Under the pieces are notes generated by a model that saw only the letters and a program-made list of their open reading frames with translations, did not search any database and was not told where the DNA came from. Positions 21,403 through 33,908 of a DNA stretch of 64,000 bases are shown here, in pieces. The position numbers were made by a program, and so were the translations under genes. Source of the stretch: Thalassia testudinum (lineage: Eukaryota; Streptophyta; Magnoliopsida; Alismatales; Hydrocharitaceae). The stretch spans positions 11,848,501 to 11,912,500 of the forward strand of contig JAZHRO010000073.1 in assembly GCA_037157565.1 (NCBI GenBank). The letters run 5' to 3'. Position 1 is the first letter of the stretch. Each line of letters begins with the position of its first letter.

Positions 21403-23056
21403 TGACTGGTCGATTGTTCGCTTTAAAGTCATTTACAGTTTAATGTGATGGAAAAATCGCCTAATCAATATTTAAGAAAAAAAATAACCACTCGCAGAGG
21501 AGCGGGTCGTATCCACAGGGAGGCAATGACGTATTAAAATTGCACCAGTTAAAAACGTTTGTTCGTAGCTAGTTTGGACAAGAATCAAGCCAAAATTGCC
21601 TTCAGATTAAGGTTGAAGCAAGAAACAATGCTGAAATAGCAATTCTGAGAAACTAGACGATATTTTTTGCAATGCAGAATCAATAAAATATTATTAAAAA
21701 GTGACAATGGTAGAAAATGTAATTTTTAATTGGCAGGTTACTGTAGCAAAATAGGGGATTTTTTCCCCTTTGCCTTGCGTGACGAGGAGTGGATGGCCGG
21801 ATGAGGGAAGCTCGGAGGAAGTCCCTTAGACCGAGGGCTTCGAAGCGGTGGTGGTGGCGTGTCGTGTGACGTGTCGTGCGGTGGCCAGAGGCAGCCGGAC
21901 GAGCTCCAGCGGAGGTGCTGCAGCCGGTGCCGCAGCTGCTTTGGCGTGAGCACGCACGGCCTGTTGGCGGTGAGGACTGCTGTGCGCTGCTGCTGTGTGC
22001 TGGCTGAAGGCGAGGGCACGCACTGTAGCCGGTGAGTGCTCTATTGGCGTGGAGAGTGGGTGCTGCTGGCGGTTCTGCAGGTACGGGATCTTGCGGGTGA
22101 CTTCAGGCAGGTGCTGCTGGCGGTTAGCAGAGGGCGCGGGTGCGGCTGGAGGTTTTGCAGGCGCGGGGAAGTTGCAGGTGCTGCTGGAGGTTCTGCAGGC
22201 GCGGGGAAGCTGCAGGTGCGGCTGGAGGTGAGCGGGTGCAGCTGGAGGGCGTGGAGATGGCGCTGGAGATGAAGTGGTCGGATGTAGTTGTTCAGGTGCG
22301 GGTGGACTTCAGACGGTTGCGCAGGCTGTTGGCAGAGGGCGCAGGTGAGCGGTAAGGTGCAGGCTGAAGGTGAGCGGGTGGCTTCAGACCTAAAAGGGTG
22401 GTTGAACGGTAGCTGCGGCGGTGGTGGTTGGTGATGACAGCGAGGGAGATGCACGCTAAGGTGCTCACGGTAATGCGGACGAGCTTCGGATGGCGGTGTG
22501 GCCTGTCACACCACACGCCCACGGTGGTGGAGACTCGCCACTATGATTGAGGCCGGCAGTATGGAATGGACGAAAGGAGATCTCTCCTCTGCAGAGTGGT
22601 GGTCGATGGTGGAGGCCTCCCGAGCTCGACTGCCTCCCTCCTTTTGTAGTGGCCTGCACAAATTTGAAATCAGCTGCCCGACCAGATCCAACACATCCGC
22701 TCCTCCTTGAATGGGTTCTTCACTACGGCAGCTGGTGGCGTTGGTGCGGCAGCCAGCCGTTCCTGCAAGAAGAAGAATGAAGAAAATAATGTTAAAATAT
22801 TAGTTCATTTATATACAAACCCTCAACTTTTATGTTAATGAAAATAATGTACCTAATTGGTTATCTAATTAGATGAATGCCATTCTAAGCTAATTCTAAA
22901 TGCACTTAAAATATGAATGCAATGCATGGATTATGTCATTAAATTAAAAATATGAATTAATCTATTTACATCCTAATTTATGCTAAATAAATGTTTGAAT
23001 TAACCTAATTTCTAGGCACTTAAATACTTAAATAGCCCACAACTATGGGCTAATCA
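21403..23056 (-). repeat. 5' LTR, family 2
   Basis: A 1654-bp direct copy of 11922-13530 with small indels, for example an extra GC-rich segment near 21860-21880. The first 75 bases at the low end differ at five sites, three of them G-to-A on the plus strand. TATA box at 22807-22815. Confidence 0.93.
22807..22815 (-). promoter_or_regulatory. LTR TATA box (5' LTR copy)
   Basis: TATATAAAT on the minus strand, 241 bp from the LTR start, matching 13281-13289. This is the copy that would drive the genomic RNA. Confidence 0.6.
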
Positions 23057-23119
23057 ATATATATATATGTATATATGTAGATTGATATATTAATATAAGT
23101 ATCTATGTATACACGTACA

Positions 23120-23160
<41 letters not shown>

Positions 23161-23291
23161 GTATTTATATCTATAGATATATATGTATATATGTATGTAC
23201 TTAAATACTTAAATAGCCCACAACTATGGGCTAATCAATATATATATATGTATATATGTAGATTGATATATTAATATAAGTATCTATGTAT

Positions 23292-23337
<46 letters not shown>

Positions 23338-24736
23338 GTATATGTATTTATATCTATAGATATATATGTATATATGTATGTATATATGTATATATATATG
23401 TATAAATATATATATATATATATTTATATATGTATGTATATATACTTATGTATAGTTGTATAGGTACGAATATGTATATGTATATATATAAATATATATA
23501 AGTATATATATATAGGTGTGCACAAGTGAGTGTATGTGTACACGTAAGTGTGTACAAGTGTGGTGTGTGTATGTGCGTGTCTACTGGAGAGTGAGGGAGT
23601 GGTTGTGAGAGAGAGCGCGAGCGTTTAAGGTGTCTGGTGGAGGCAGCCGTTGTCTGATGGTGCACGCAGGCATGCAAGGGTGCATGCACGCGCTAGAGGG
23701 AGCAGGCGTGAGGAAGAGCGCAACGCAGCGCACTGCGGGCGAGAGTGGACGCGGACGAAGACGCGGGCGCTGGAGCGGGTGCGGGTGCAGACGTGGGTGC
23801 CGGCGATGGAGCGGGCGCGAGCGTGGATGCGATAACAGGATGGGGGCGATAGCAACACGGAGAGAGAGCGCGTGGCGACTGGATAAGTGAGAAACTTTCC
23901 TGTCACCGCACTGTAGCTACAGTGCCATGCAGAAACGCATGAACAGTAGCTGCAATGCCCCCGTGGCTTGGACAACTAGTTGCGGCCGGTTTTGTGTGTG
24001 CGGGCGTGCTGGAGCGGGCCTACACACGTGGAAGGAGCTTGCGCTGGCTACTGCAAGGGCATGCGGTGGCTTGCGCGCTGGCTGGAGGCTGCTGCGCTGC
24101 TGCTGTAACTTTGAAGCTTGGAGCTGTGGCAGTGGCGGGAAGGTGCTGAGCAGTGAAGACAGGAAGTGAAACCACCATGCCCACCTGCTCGTGGATGAGC
24201 TGGGTGGTGCTGGAACACATAGTGGTGGTTGTGGGGCCACTGTGAGCTTGCTCCTGCCCGCAGTGTATCTCTTCAGGGGGAAGAGGTACTGCGTATGGAG
24301 GGTAGAAAGGGAGGAAGATGGCCTGACGAAGGTGGCTGCAGTGTCTCTATGTGCCTGGGTACCTTCGCAAGGGAGAGGGCAGGGCTTCATAAAGGATAGT
24401 GAGGCATGCACGGCCATGCCCTGGGCTGCATGACCAGCCATGCAGCCGGCAGAGAATGGTGCTGGCAGAGAATGGCACGAAGAAGAGCAAGCCATGCCCT
24501 GAGCCACGCGGAGAAGTTCAAAGAAAAATAAAAAATATGAAGATGGTGAAATTGCGAGGCAGCACTTGAAGAAGATGTTATTTACATGGCCAATTATTCA
24601 CTTTCCTCCCCTCTCAAATAAATGCATGCATGTGTCAATTTTTACAAATGCAACTATGGCTACCTAATATGCAATGGCAATGCTAGGAAATAACACAAGA
24701 TGGCATTTTTATTGATGTATTTTTGCTGTTCAATCA
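23057..24736 (-). repeat. LTR family 1 (copy C), right fragment
   Basis: Continues the TA tract interrupted at 11921, then a GC-rich block with an 18-bp perfect palindrome (GCACTGTAGCTACAGTGC, 23908-23925), and ends at 24736. The minus strand there opens TGATTGAACAGC. The bases beyond 24736 lack a polypurine tract, so this is a 5' or solo LTR rather than a 3' LTR. With 11659-11921 it amounts to 1.94 kb, the rest being off-window. Confidence 0.8.
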
Positions 24737-25048
24737 GTAAGGTGCGATTTCCATCCCTGAAATATCAATAATATGATGCAAAGGCCATAGGGGTGCAAAA
24801 TAAATCGTGAAGATGTAAAGATAGAATAAGAAATACTCATCGAACTCATGCTCCCATGTCATATGGGCACCATAACATTCCCATATATTACATATAGAAA
24901 TTATATATGATGTGTACAATGTAATGAAAATGATGCAATTCTATGACATCTATTAGAGCCCATCAAACATGTACATTTCTCATTTGGAATTCCTCCCACT
25001 TGATATCGGCAATTGAATCCCTTATTTGTCCCCCTTATCATATATCGC
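24737..25048. other. Flank between LTR copy C and Harbinger transposase
   Basis: AT-rich, with no gene recognised. It probably holds the 3' flank of the Harbinger transposase. No clear terminal inverted repeat was found. Confidence 0.3.
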
Positions 25049-26100
25049 CTAACTTAATGTAACTGAAGGCTCAAGAGTTGTGTCACCAGGGTTATCTATC
25101 TTGGGGACTAGTCGACTACCAAGTATATGATCTTCGTACAACATTGCTTCAATGTTCTTGTTATAAAATTCATCGTGTCCTACATCTCTCAATAGGAAGT
25201 TGTGAATATGACAACATGCAACAATGACGTCTCGGTGGACTTCATTTGAGTAAAATGAATGGTACTTTAAAGATAAAAATCTCTTCTTCAAGACACCGAA
25301 ATACCTCTTAACGCAGTTCCTAATCTTTGCATGACGATGGTTGAACAACGCTTTCTTCTTTCAATATCTGTTTCATGAACTCCTTGAGTTGTATTCGGTG
25401 ATGTGGTAAGTGACATTTCTATATGGTACGAGAAATTGATCGGTATTTGCATATCCACAATCCACTAGATACACCCGACCAACTAGTACAGGAATATTAT
25501 CTTCTTGAACAGCTCATCTAAGTACCATCATGTCAGCAGCAGATCCTTCCCAACCATTAGCAATGTACTGTATCGATAGATCTAATGATGCAATGCACAT
25601 AACGTTCAAAGAGACCAACCATGCTAGTTTCGATACCTACCAGCATCCATTGGGTTCACACATAACTCAACATGTGTTCCATCAATTGCCTCAATGCCAT
25701 CCTGCAATGAGGCGAGGACAAGCATGTAATATATCGTAAATGAACAATCACACCATGCCAAATTAGGAAATATAGGGGGTTACCTTGAAAAATGGGTAAA
25801 GCTTCCTGTTCCTCCTTATCTTAAATGGAATTGGTGCGGAGTAATCAGGAAAGGAAATGAACTCAAATTGGAGCTTCTTGATAGCTCGGGCAACTCCTTT
25901 ATAGTAATTACTTATTGTCCTTGAAGATCATTCGAATCGTGCCTACATATTTTGATTTGTAGCTCCCTGACCCACCCCATATAGGAAAATTGAGAGTGCC
26001 TCATTTGGATGCATCTCCTTAGTGGGTTTTAAGTACTTTCTATCAAGTAACATGTCTCACAACTTGATGAATTGACGACTCTCCATTTAAAACATGTCAA
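25049..26100 (-). pseudogene. PIF/Harbinger transposase (DDE nuclease), dead
   Basis: Would excise and insert PIF/Harbinger DNA transposons together with a Myb-like partner. Exon 1 on the minus strand has RKYLKPTKEMHPNEALSIF and IPFKIRRNRKLYPFFK. An intron (25702-25783, GT...AG) falls exactly before the catalytic block DGIEAIDGTHVELC. After frameshifts come YLVDCGYANTDQF (second Asp) and FNHRHAKIRNCVKRYFGVLK. The family has Glu in the ERxFGVLK motif. Here codon 25307-25309 is aag, giving Lys, so the third acidic residue is lost. Several stops lie around 25500-25650 and 25930-26090. The last part (HRDVIVACCHIHNFLL) is open to 25049. Confidence 0.9.
25702..25783 (-). other. Intron in Harbinger transposase
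   Basis: 82 bp with donor GTAACC and acceptor TTGCAG. The frame is phase 0 and joins PFFK to DGIEAIDG, as in intact family members. Confidence 0.75.
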
Positions 26101-26598
26101 TTGGTTGGTCATGGTGGCCTTCTAGAATACTATTTACCCACTGCAATCCCTTCAAATCACCTGTGTGTTTATGTACACACAGTACAAGTGTATTATGTTC
26201 CAATTCATCAACAACTTAATGCATTGTTTTCTTCAAACATGGCACCTATTATTGCATCTTCAATCTCATCACTATCCAATGAACAAGCAGAGTCTTCAAT
26301 CTATTAATAAGTTACAAAAAACATAATAAGATTGTATAACTCATCCATTATGAAGTCACTATTCATACAATTTCATGATAAATACAGTAATAAGAAATAA
26401 TAAAACAATTCAACATAGATAACGAAAATATCATCATACATCCAATAACGAGAAAGATACTGTCCATCTATGATACAGGACAACCAAGCTAAACTAGGAC
26501 AACAGAAAAGATGACCAACCAGTAACTACCTCCATTACACTCATAAAGCACATACTAAGCTGAGTACCACGCAATCACATATCCCCATTCATAACCAT
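26101..26598. other. Spacer between the two Harbinger genes
   Basis: About 500 bp of AT-rich DNA with no recognised gene. The two Harbinger frames are on the same strand either side. Confidence 0.3.
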
Positions 26599-27643
26599 TC
26601 AGACTAACTCTAACATATCCTCCGGAGTACCATGTAGGAAAACCCTCATGATATCTCTAAACGATGCATCCTTCAATCGGGAAATCATCGTAGCCCTCTC
26701 ACGAACCTCGAGGTCCGGTAACATTGACACCAATCCATTAGCACATTCATCAATCTTACCTCTTTCAACTTCCCAAAGTTGTTTGCTATTGCTAAATTGC
26801 AAGCACTCATCTATCATTATCGCAACCTTCTCAACTCCTTATGAATTGGAGGTCAAGCTACGACGTTGCTTCCCACTGCTACTGGATGTACATCTAGTAG
26901 CCTTTCCCTTTCCTATCGTTGAAGACGAGTTTGCCCTAACATGTACTCCCTCTTCAACAACTTGTGCCATGGTTGGTTCGGTTGGTGCTCGTTGGGAGGA
27001 AGTGTAGTTCCTTACGTTGGCAAGGGCATTGATGCATTTTCGTTCATGGAGATATCTAGTTGAGACAAATTGACTTCACCTTCAGCTTCATTATCAACAA
27101 AATCCTCTCCATCCACTTGCCTAAGACTGGATGTAGCATTCACTCCCCTAGCAGCATCTCTACCAACAATAATCTCCAATTCCATGTAGTAAGGGAATGA
27201 CCGTCAACGAAGCTTCTTAAGATGCTCTGGAAGCTGCAATTATATAACATATTTCACGTAGAAGATCATCTCTGATTGAGAAAAATGACAATTGAATTGT
27301 AAACTTTACTAACCTCATCCCAAGCACTATCATCGTAAGGGATGGGACATTTCCTTCGATCGTCCCAACCCCACCCACTCTTGTTGTATTCCCTTTTCAA
27401 AGTCTTGAAGCGGTTTTGCAACTAGTCTTTGTTGGTAAAATCGCTCTCATAGTTGAACTCTTTAACAATGTCAATCCATCCCATTCTAGTGAATGACCCA
27501 TTAACGAAGTCATTCTTGTAGTGGTCACTGAGAAGTCTAATCAACAACTTATCATTTTCACTTGTCCAATTGCTTATGCATGGAAGTCCCTTCTTACTCC
27601 CTTGTCGGGCACCCATCCCCGGACTCGAACCCTCTCCATTCAT
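26599..27643 (-). pseudogene. Harbinger-associated Myb/SANT-like protein, broken
   Basis: In PIF/Harbinger elements this second gene encodes a DNA-binding partner of the transposase. It starts MNGEGSSPGMGARQGSKK (27643). A Myb/SANT-like domain follows: NWTSENDKLLIRLL, then tag at 27422-27424, then LQNRFKTLKREYNK and GWGWDDRRK...DSAWDE. An intron (27234-27313, GT...AG) joins to LPEHLKKLR, a tga, then RSFPYYMELEIIVGRDAARG. The C-terminal part is open at 26599-26817 (KDASFRDIMRVFLHGTPEDMLELV). It resembles plant L10-interacting-Myb-type proteins. Both stops fit C-to-T changes at Gln and Arg codons. Confidence 0.8.
27234..27313 (-). other. Intron in Myb/SANT-like gene
   Basis: 80 bp with donor GTTAGT and acceptor TTGCAG. 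It falls between the conserved AWDE and the LPEHLKK linker, as expected for the family. Confidence 0.65.
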
Positions 27644-27753
27644 CCTACATAACTTATTTACTCATACAATGTTGCTATGGCAAATTTGTAATATTTATTT
27701 CTTTGAAACGCTTCTAAATCCTACAAGTAATGGATTAGTCTATACCTTACTTG

Positions 27754-27966
27754 CTAGAATTGTTTGTCGACATCATCCATGTCATCATCTTCCATCTCCA
27801 ACTCAATAATCATTTTAGCAATTACTACAATGATTTCAATGACTAACTTTTGTACATGTCCAACTCTTTGTCTCTTTCTCTGTGGAAATACACAATGGCT
27901 AACATGACTACTTGAGTCAGCCATTTCCCATCTTAAAATTTCAGGACCGATATCCATTGACACCAC
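27754..27966 (-). CDS. Small unassigned frame upstream of Myb-like gene
   Basis: A 70-codon frame starting MVSMDIGPEILRWEMADSS and ending in an acidic MEDDDMDDVDKQF. I do not recognise it. Its place just upstream on the same strand, and its acidic end, would fit a 5' exon of a Harbinger protein, but it may be chance. Confidence 0.25.
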   Translation of the reverse strand: MVSMDIGPEILRWEMADSSSHVSHCVFPQRKRQRVGHVQKLVIEIIVVIAKMIIELEMEDDDMDDVDKQF

Positions 27967-30842
27967 CTAGGAAATGAATTTCTACCTTAGTTGGCAATTA
28001 CCTCATGACTCATCTTTCGGTAGAGATTGAAATTTTAGATAAATAAGTTTGAATCTAATCGATTTCAACATGGTTGTCATATACTATTCACGCATTCAAC
28101 ATGTGTGAGTTATACATGTACAATAATAACTTATTTTCATTGGTAAGAAGAATTGAACTTAGTTACTTACATTCAAGTTAGACAATATAACTACTGAATG
28201 TAATGAAATATTAGTTATTTGTGGAGTACTTTCGTAATCGATTACTACAAAGCAATCATTTACTAGGTTTCGTTATTATAGTACAAAATTTTTGTGAAAT
28301 AAAGAAATTCAGTGAATAACATAGTTGGGAGGATTGTTGTTTCCATACCTGATTGCATAGCCATGTATGAAAATTAGAAACTTGAAATCCATGAAATGGA
28401 CTCCATCCATCCTCGCATAACACAACATACAAAGGCATGAAAGAATTTTAATCAAAATTATGATAGAAGTTAAAGCTCAAGGAAAGTAGATTAACAGTAT
28501 TTTCAAAAGCATTGTTAATCTTTCCAAAAGCAAACTTAACAGCATAATCAGGCAGTTAATCTTAGCCTTATAAGATGGAAATGAAAGCCAAAATATAACA
28601 CTCCACATGATGAAAGTCTCAAGTGGTTTTCAAAGAAGGGGGATGGTCAGTCTAAGCTGATTGAAACAAAGAGCGATTCCATAGACTGATATATTAATTT
28701 ATCAGATCCCAGTGACTACCATGCTGATATAGTAATTGATTAGATTCCACATACTTCATGTGGATATCAACACTCTCCACTTCCTTCTAGCCTACAGATC
28801 ATTCAACTAACCTTAACCCTAAGACCCTTAAGCCCAAGAGAACTGCCTGTTGCTGAAAAAGGGAACAAAAAACCCCAAAAAAGGATGAGGCCTGGCCTAG
28901 GAACTGCAATTAGGTAGTATAGTTATCACATTTTCTAGCAAGGCTGGATTGAGAAGCTAGGCATAAGTCTGAAGAATTATTCAAACAAACATAGTGTGTC
29001 TAACAAAAATTATTCACATAAAATAGAACATCTCAAACTATATTATTAAGCAAAATGTTCTAGAACCTGTAAACCACCATCAAGTAAATTAGAAGAGTGC
29101 ACTAACAGCCTATATGCAAATTGATTTGATTGATAAAATTCACCAAAACACAATGATATCTCAAACAAGCAAAAGATTGAAAACAGAAATACAATCCAAC
29201 ACACATTGGCAACCGTCCCATATGGTATATAGGCATATAATTGGATATTAATTGGTTTTATAACATGTAATATCACAATCTAAACTCTTTAATCAACAAG
29301 AGCATATAAATAAATATAATGAGAAAATCACAATATACAATCTAATATGCAAATATTTGAATAAAATGTAAATTACAGCCCCAAAATTTTGGTTGCAATT
29401 TCTGCCAATATATATTAGAAAGAAAGGGGATGGTTATCTAAATTTGTTGTTTCCTTGGAAAGGGCTGGAACATATCAGCCAAATGTACATGTGCAAGAGC
29501 CAAACAACCACTCCTAGTGGAACACATTAGTTAGTATTTCGAAATAGCATAATCAGGCAGTATTTCCAAAATCAATATTAAGAACACTAATTTCAAAAGC
29601 ACTATTAATCTTTGTAAAATCAAACTAACAACATAATTAGACAGTTAAAATCAAAGATGAAACAAAAATAATAAAAACTAATCCACGAAGATGCCCACAG
29701 AAAACAACATAATCAGGCAGTTTCCGTTGGTTCACATCCAACCGATGGCCACTTCAAACAAAAAGAAAATCAAAAACGAAGTTAAAATCAAAGACAAAGA
29801 AAATGTGATTCGTGATCAAAATGTCCAAATTAGAGACAACGTTAAAATCATCTAGAATGAGAGTAAAAGCTCAAGGAAAGCAAATTAAAATCAGCATTAA
29901 GAATAGTATTTCCACATAGAAGCCCACAGAAATTGCATAAGAACAAAGCTCAAGGAAAGTAGTTAAGAAAGCACTATGTTTTCCCAAATCTACTCACAGA
30001 AACTAATCCACAAAGATGCCCACAGAAATTGCACAACAACAAAGCTTTACCTCACAGAAATCAAAAGGCAAAGCAACTTGCTGCCATAGTTAGAAAGCAC
30101 CTTCATATCTACACGGAACACATTTCAAACACATAACGAAGATGAAGATGAGAATACGCTGCTAACACAAAGAAGGATTTGAGTGCACCACGTAAGGTTT
30201 GTGGAAAGTGTGAAGAACAAGTGTAAATAAGGCCCCTTTTTATAGAACCAGAGGAATAAAAGGCCATGAATTCATCCAACCAACACAAACCAACAACATG
30301 ACAAAGCAAGCACAGACTATGCGATCATGAGAAATAGTAGCAGGATTCACGCATGGACAAGATAAAGCTGAAGCTACATCAACTCTAGCCACAGAACCTT
30401 AAAGCCATCTGGAAGGAAAGCCTTGGGAAAAAGGGAAGAAGTAATGGCCAACTAACCTTTCTCCAGTAAAAATCACATTTAAAACATAGCTCATTGCATA
30501 GCTGAGAGAGGGAGAAGGAAGGCTGCAATTGCATCGCAATGTGCGAAAGTGGAAACGAAGGTGCGAAGCATGATTCCACAGCTTCCGATCGCTCTCCAAG
30601 GGTAGTAAGAGAGCAAAGGGCGAAACCAAGGGCAAGGGCAAAACTAAGGGCAAGATCAGAAGAGCTAAGACGGTGGCAAAATGAAGCCCTTTGTGCTGGA
30701 TTGCCTATTCTGGGTTAAATGCCCAATCAAAGGATGAGTTATCCCCCATGGTAAACAGGGGATATCCCCTACTGTAAACTAGACCTTAGTGAATTTTGCT
30801 AAGTCATGTATAAGAGTAATCAATTTCTAATTGGTAGGAGGA
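27967..30842. other. AT-rich region without recognised genes
   Basis: Nearly 2.9 kb with only short frames. It holds diverged repeats around CATAATCAGGCAGT (28543, 29548, 29708, variant 29632) and a 14-bp perfect palindrome AGGGGATATCCCCT (30757-30770). It ends at the insertion of the 3-kb-LTR element. It may include the 5' flank of the Harbinger element, but no terminal repeats were seen. Confidence 0.4.
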
Positions 30843-33800
30843 CGTTATAACCTAGAACTTAAACTTAAGCGCAAATCTAGATTAAGCGCACCAAGTCAAA
30901 CCCGTTAGCACTTGTTGGGCATGGATCAGGTTAGCATAGCCAAAAAATGAAGAAATGTAGGTTTTGGCCAACTCTAGTCAAACCTCAGGAAAACATTTGT
31001 GCGAATAAGGCAATAATTGTTATCGTTGGGTTTCCCTCTTCACAGGCTTTCCAACATGACTAATCTCGTGAAAATTTGAGGTATGTGGTAAATCTACCCA
31101 AAAATAGATTTGGCGGGAATACAGCTTATGTAAACCCAACAATGGGGGCATTTTTGTCCTTTACACACCCTCTACTACCCTAAGGGGGCCCACCTAGGGC
31201 TTATTTAAGGTCCACAACCATCATACCCTTCCCCTCTGTGCAAATTCAGTCGTGCACTCATGTATATAGAGGGAGAGAATCGGAGAGAGAACAGAAGAAG
31301 AAAGGACCTTCTCTTCGTCTTCCTCCCTTCTCCCTCGTCTTCGTCTTCCTCCCCCTTCCTGCTTAGCATGAGATGAGGAGGCGACTTGTGACAACTCGTC
31401 AGAGATGCTCAACGATCAAAAATCGTAGGTAGCATGGACGAAGGTGAGTCTTTCCATTCATGCGTGGTTTACGTAAGGTGGATGGGAAAAGGAGATGAGG
31501 GAAGGAGGTTCGGGCCGATCGAGAGGAGTATGACCAACCGAAGAAGAAAGGAGAGCGGTCGTGCTCGTTGGGGCCTTCCAGCGAGCAACGAGGCGCTGAC
31601 ATGGCCATGGGTGCATGTCGATAGTCGGTGAGGAGGGGACGTCAGCCAGCGAGAGGGTTATAGCTGGAGGGGCTGCGGACGCTGGCGAAGGCCATTGTGA
31701 TCGAAGGAAGGCTGATCGACATTTGGGCAACCACCTGCCATGGCTCCATGCATGCATGCATGGGTGTGTATGAAGAACGAAGATAGAAAAGAGTGAAGGA
31801 AGAAGAAGCTTTAGCCAGCGAGAGGATGAACGTCGGAGGGACAATGAGGTTAGCGACGACTAGCGTGGCTGGAGTTCGGCCATGCACGTCCTTGCGTGCA
31901 TGGGTCCTCCATGCTTGAACAATACGCACACGTAGAAAAACAAGGAAGAAGGTATGAAGGGAAGAGAGAAGGGAGGGGTTTATTAATGAAAAGATTACGA
32001 AATTAAAATTACAAGTTTTAATATTTATTAATTAGTCCCTGCTAAACATCTCTTTTAATAATTGATTCAGGGATCATCCGAAGCCCGATTTCGTTGAACC
32101 ACCTTCCATTGGAATTGCATCGAGGTGTACTTTGACATGATAAGATATTATTTTCCATCGGAAGTGTCAAATTATGATTTTCCCCTTAGGTTTCCTATTA
32201 TCTATGTTTCAATGTGTTCTCTCTTGCCTGATTTAGAGATAAACATCCAACGTTGCTCAATGCCCGAGAAGTCTCCGATGCACATCTTGGAGTCATCATG
32301 AACCCTAGTGACCCTAGGTAGAGTGGCCCTTAATTTCTCTAGTGATCTCATATATATATCATGGTATGATTCTTGCCTGTGCTAGAATGTGTCATCTCCT
32401 TGTTAAATATGGAGTCCTATTATCCTATTTCATGAATTCCTTGCGTATTGAAAATTACTTACTTAATAAATGAAATTAAATGACTAATTATGTCTATTTC
32501 GAACTAATGATTGTGAAATTTATCAAGAGCAAGTTATGTTCAAATAATCGATAGCATGTTTGTTAATAAATTAACAAGCATGAATCGATTGAATTGCTTG
32601 TTTAAATAACTGATAATTATCGATGCTTATTTGGATAAATAAGTCATGTTTATAATTCCTTTAGTTAAATAATTAATTTTTTTATTGGCTTGTTAACAAC
32701 ACTAGAAATGACACACGTGGACATATAATTGAAAATAACATGGATAACAAAATGTGATGATTGAATGAAAGGAAAGAATTAACTATTGCAACTTGGTTCT
32801 ATTGGCGAATCAAATTAATTGACTAATTGAAATCGAGTTGAGAGATTATCTAAATCTACAAGTTCTGGATCTTGGCAATTATTAATGGACAATTGATTGG
32901 TGATGTGTTGTGTATCTAGAAAATTATGACACTTGTTGAAAGTCAATGCTTGTGCCTGATATCAACAATAAGGTTAGCCATACCTTCTAAAGCAGAGATT
33001 GGCTCAAGGAGTAAGCTAGCCTCCCTGTGACTCGCTTGTCAAGCTGTTTGGCCAACCGGGTAGCAAGGTGTGGGGTACGCTTTGTCATTATAATATGTTG
33101 GGTTGTTTTGTTCTCGTATCTTCTAGTGGAAAGGGCTGATAGTGTGCCAGTGTAGGGTAGCTCCCCCATGTTTATCACACGAACCGTAGTCACCACTTCA
33201 CCTAGCTAGCTAAGACCTCGGGGCGATTAACTAGTCCATAGAATGGATTCGAGTCATCCTCTCAGCCAAGGGTGAGTCGTATACAATCTACCATATAGGA
33301 TATCATAGCAAGATCTCCTCACACCTTCCAAGGTAGCTGATTTGGGCAAATAATGACTGAAATGGTGGTAAGGCATGGATAATGGAATTATAAAAGATAA
33401 ATTAAATAAATGAGGAGAATACCCATTTTCTTTGTTTTTCGTACTTGTTTAGGTTGTTTTCTTTTCACTATTTCTGCTACCCTACTCAATGTTCATTAAC
33501 ATTTTCTATGGGCTCTATACTCAAGTCCTGAAGGGTTGTAGCCGGGCTCTACGACTGTAAAAGCTAATGGTACCAATCCAAGCACAGCATCGTAGTTAGG
33601 TAGATATAGTTGTAGTTTTCAGTTGATGTTTTCTTTCTATTTCAATTTTGCAATAATTGTTAGTTTCTCTCAGTGTTCATTTCGTTCTCCTTAGTTTTAT
33701 GTCAGTATTTTTTTTTATGGCTATGAATATTCAAATAACATGTTTTTCTAGTTAGTTGATTCCTGCTATTCATATTTTATGTGATGTGTTGCACTGTGAA

Positions 33801-33894
33801 TGCTTTATTATTCTATGTATGTGATGGATGACCAGATCTTGGGTTTGGCGAAATCGACTCGAGTGCCTACTTGGGTGGGACTCAAGTCGTTACA
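30843..33894 (+). repeat. 5' LTR of Tekay-like element
   Basis: 3052 bp ending AAGTCGTTACA directly before the PBS. Homologous throughout to 35170-38337 and 53419-53683. Proteins predicted in both strands of its purine-rich middle (31400-31930) are repeat artefacts. Confidence 0.88.
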
Positions 33895-33896
33895 GA

Positions 33897-33908
33897 TGGT
33901 ATCAGAGC
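33897..33908 (+). promoter_or_regulatory. Primer-binding site, tRNA-iMet
   Basis: TGGTATCAGAGC is the exact complement of the initiator tRNA-Met 3' end, two bases after the LTR end. Confidence 0.92.

Larger units (their letters stand above)
11922..23056 (-). mobile_element. Full-length Athila-type gypsy element, family 2, defective
   Basis: An 11135-bp element with both LTRs in direct orientation (11922-13530 and 21403-23056), TG/CA ends, a 5-bp TSD ATATA on both sides (11917-11921, 23057-23061), a tRNA-Asp PBS (21383-21400), gag, protease, RT, RNase H, integrase in canonical gypsy order, and a PPT (13535-13539 region). It is inserted in the TA microsatellite of LTR copy C. Frameshifts and stops occur in every gene, so it is non-autonomous today. 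No env-like frame occurs between integrase and 3' LTR. Confidence 0.93.

Noticed and set aside
9339..24736. A tandem duplication of a 1.7-kb satellite-like unit (hairpin to hairpin)
   Set aside because: Once the 11922-23056 element is removed, the units are an LTR and a truncated LTR of one family; insertion explains this better than a tandem array.
31400..31930. Several frames repeated at 35725-36310 as a conserved gene pair
   Set aside because: Both sets fall at the same place in the two LTRs of one element, so repetition reflects LTR duplication, not gene conservation.
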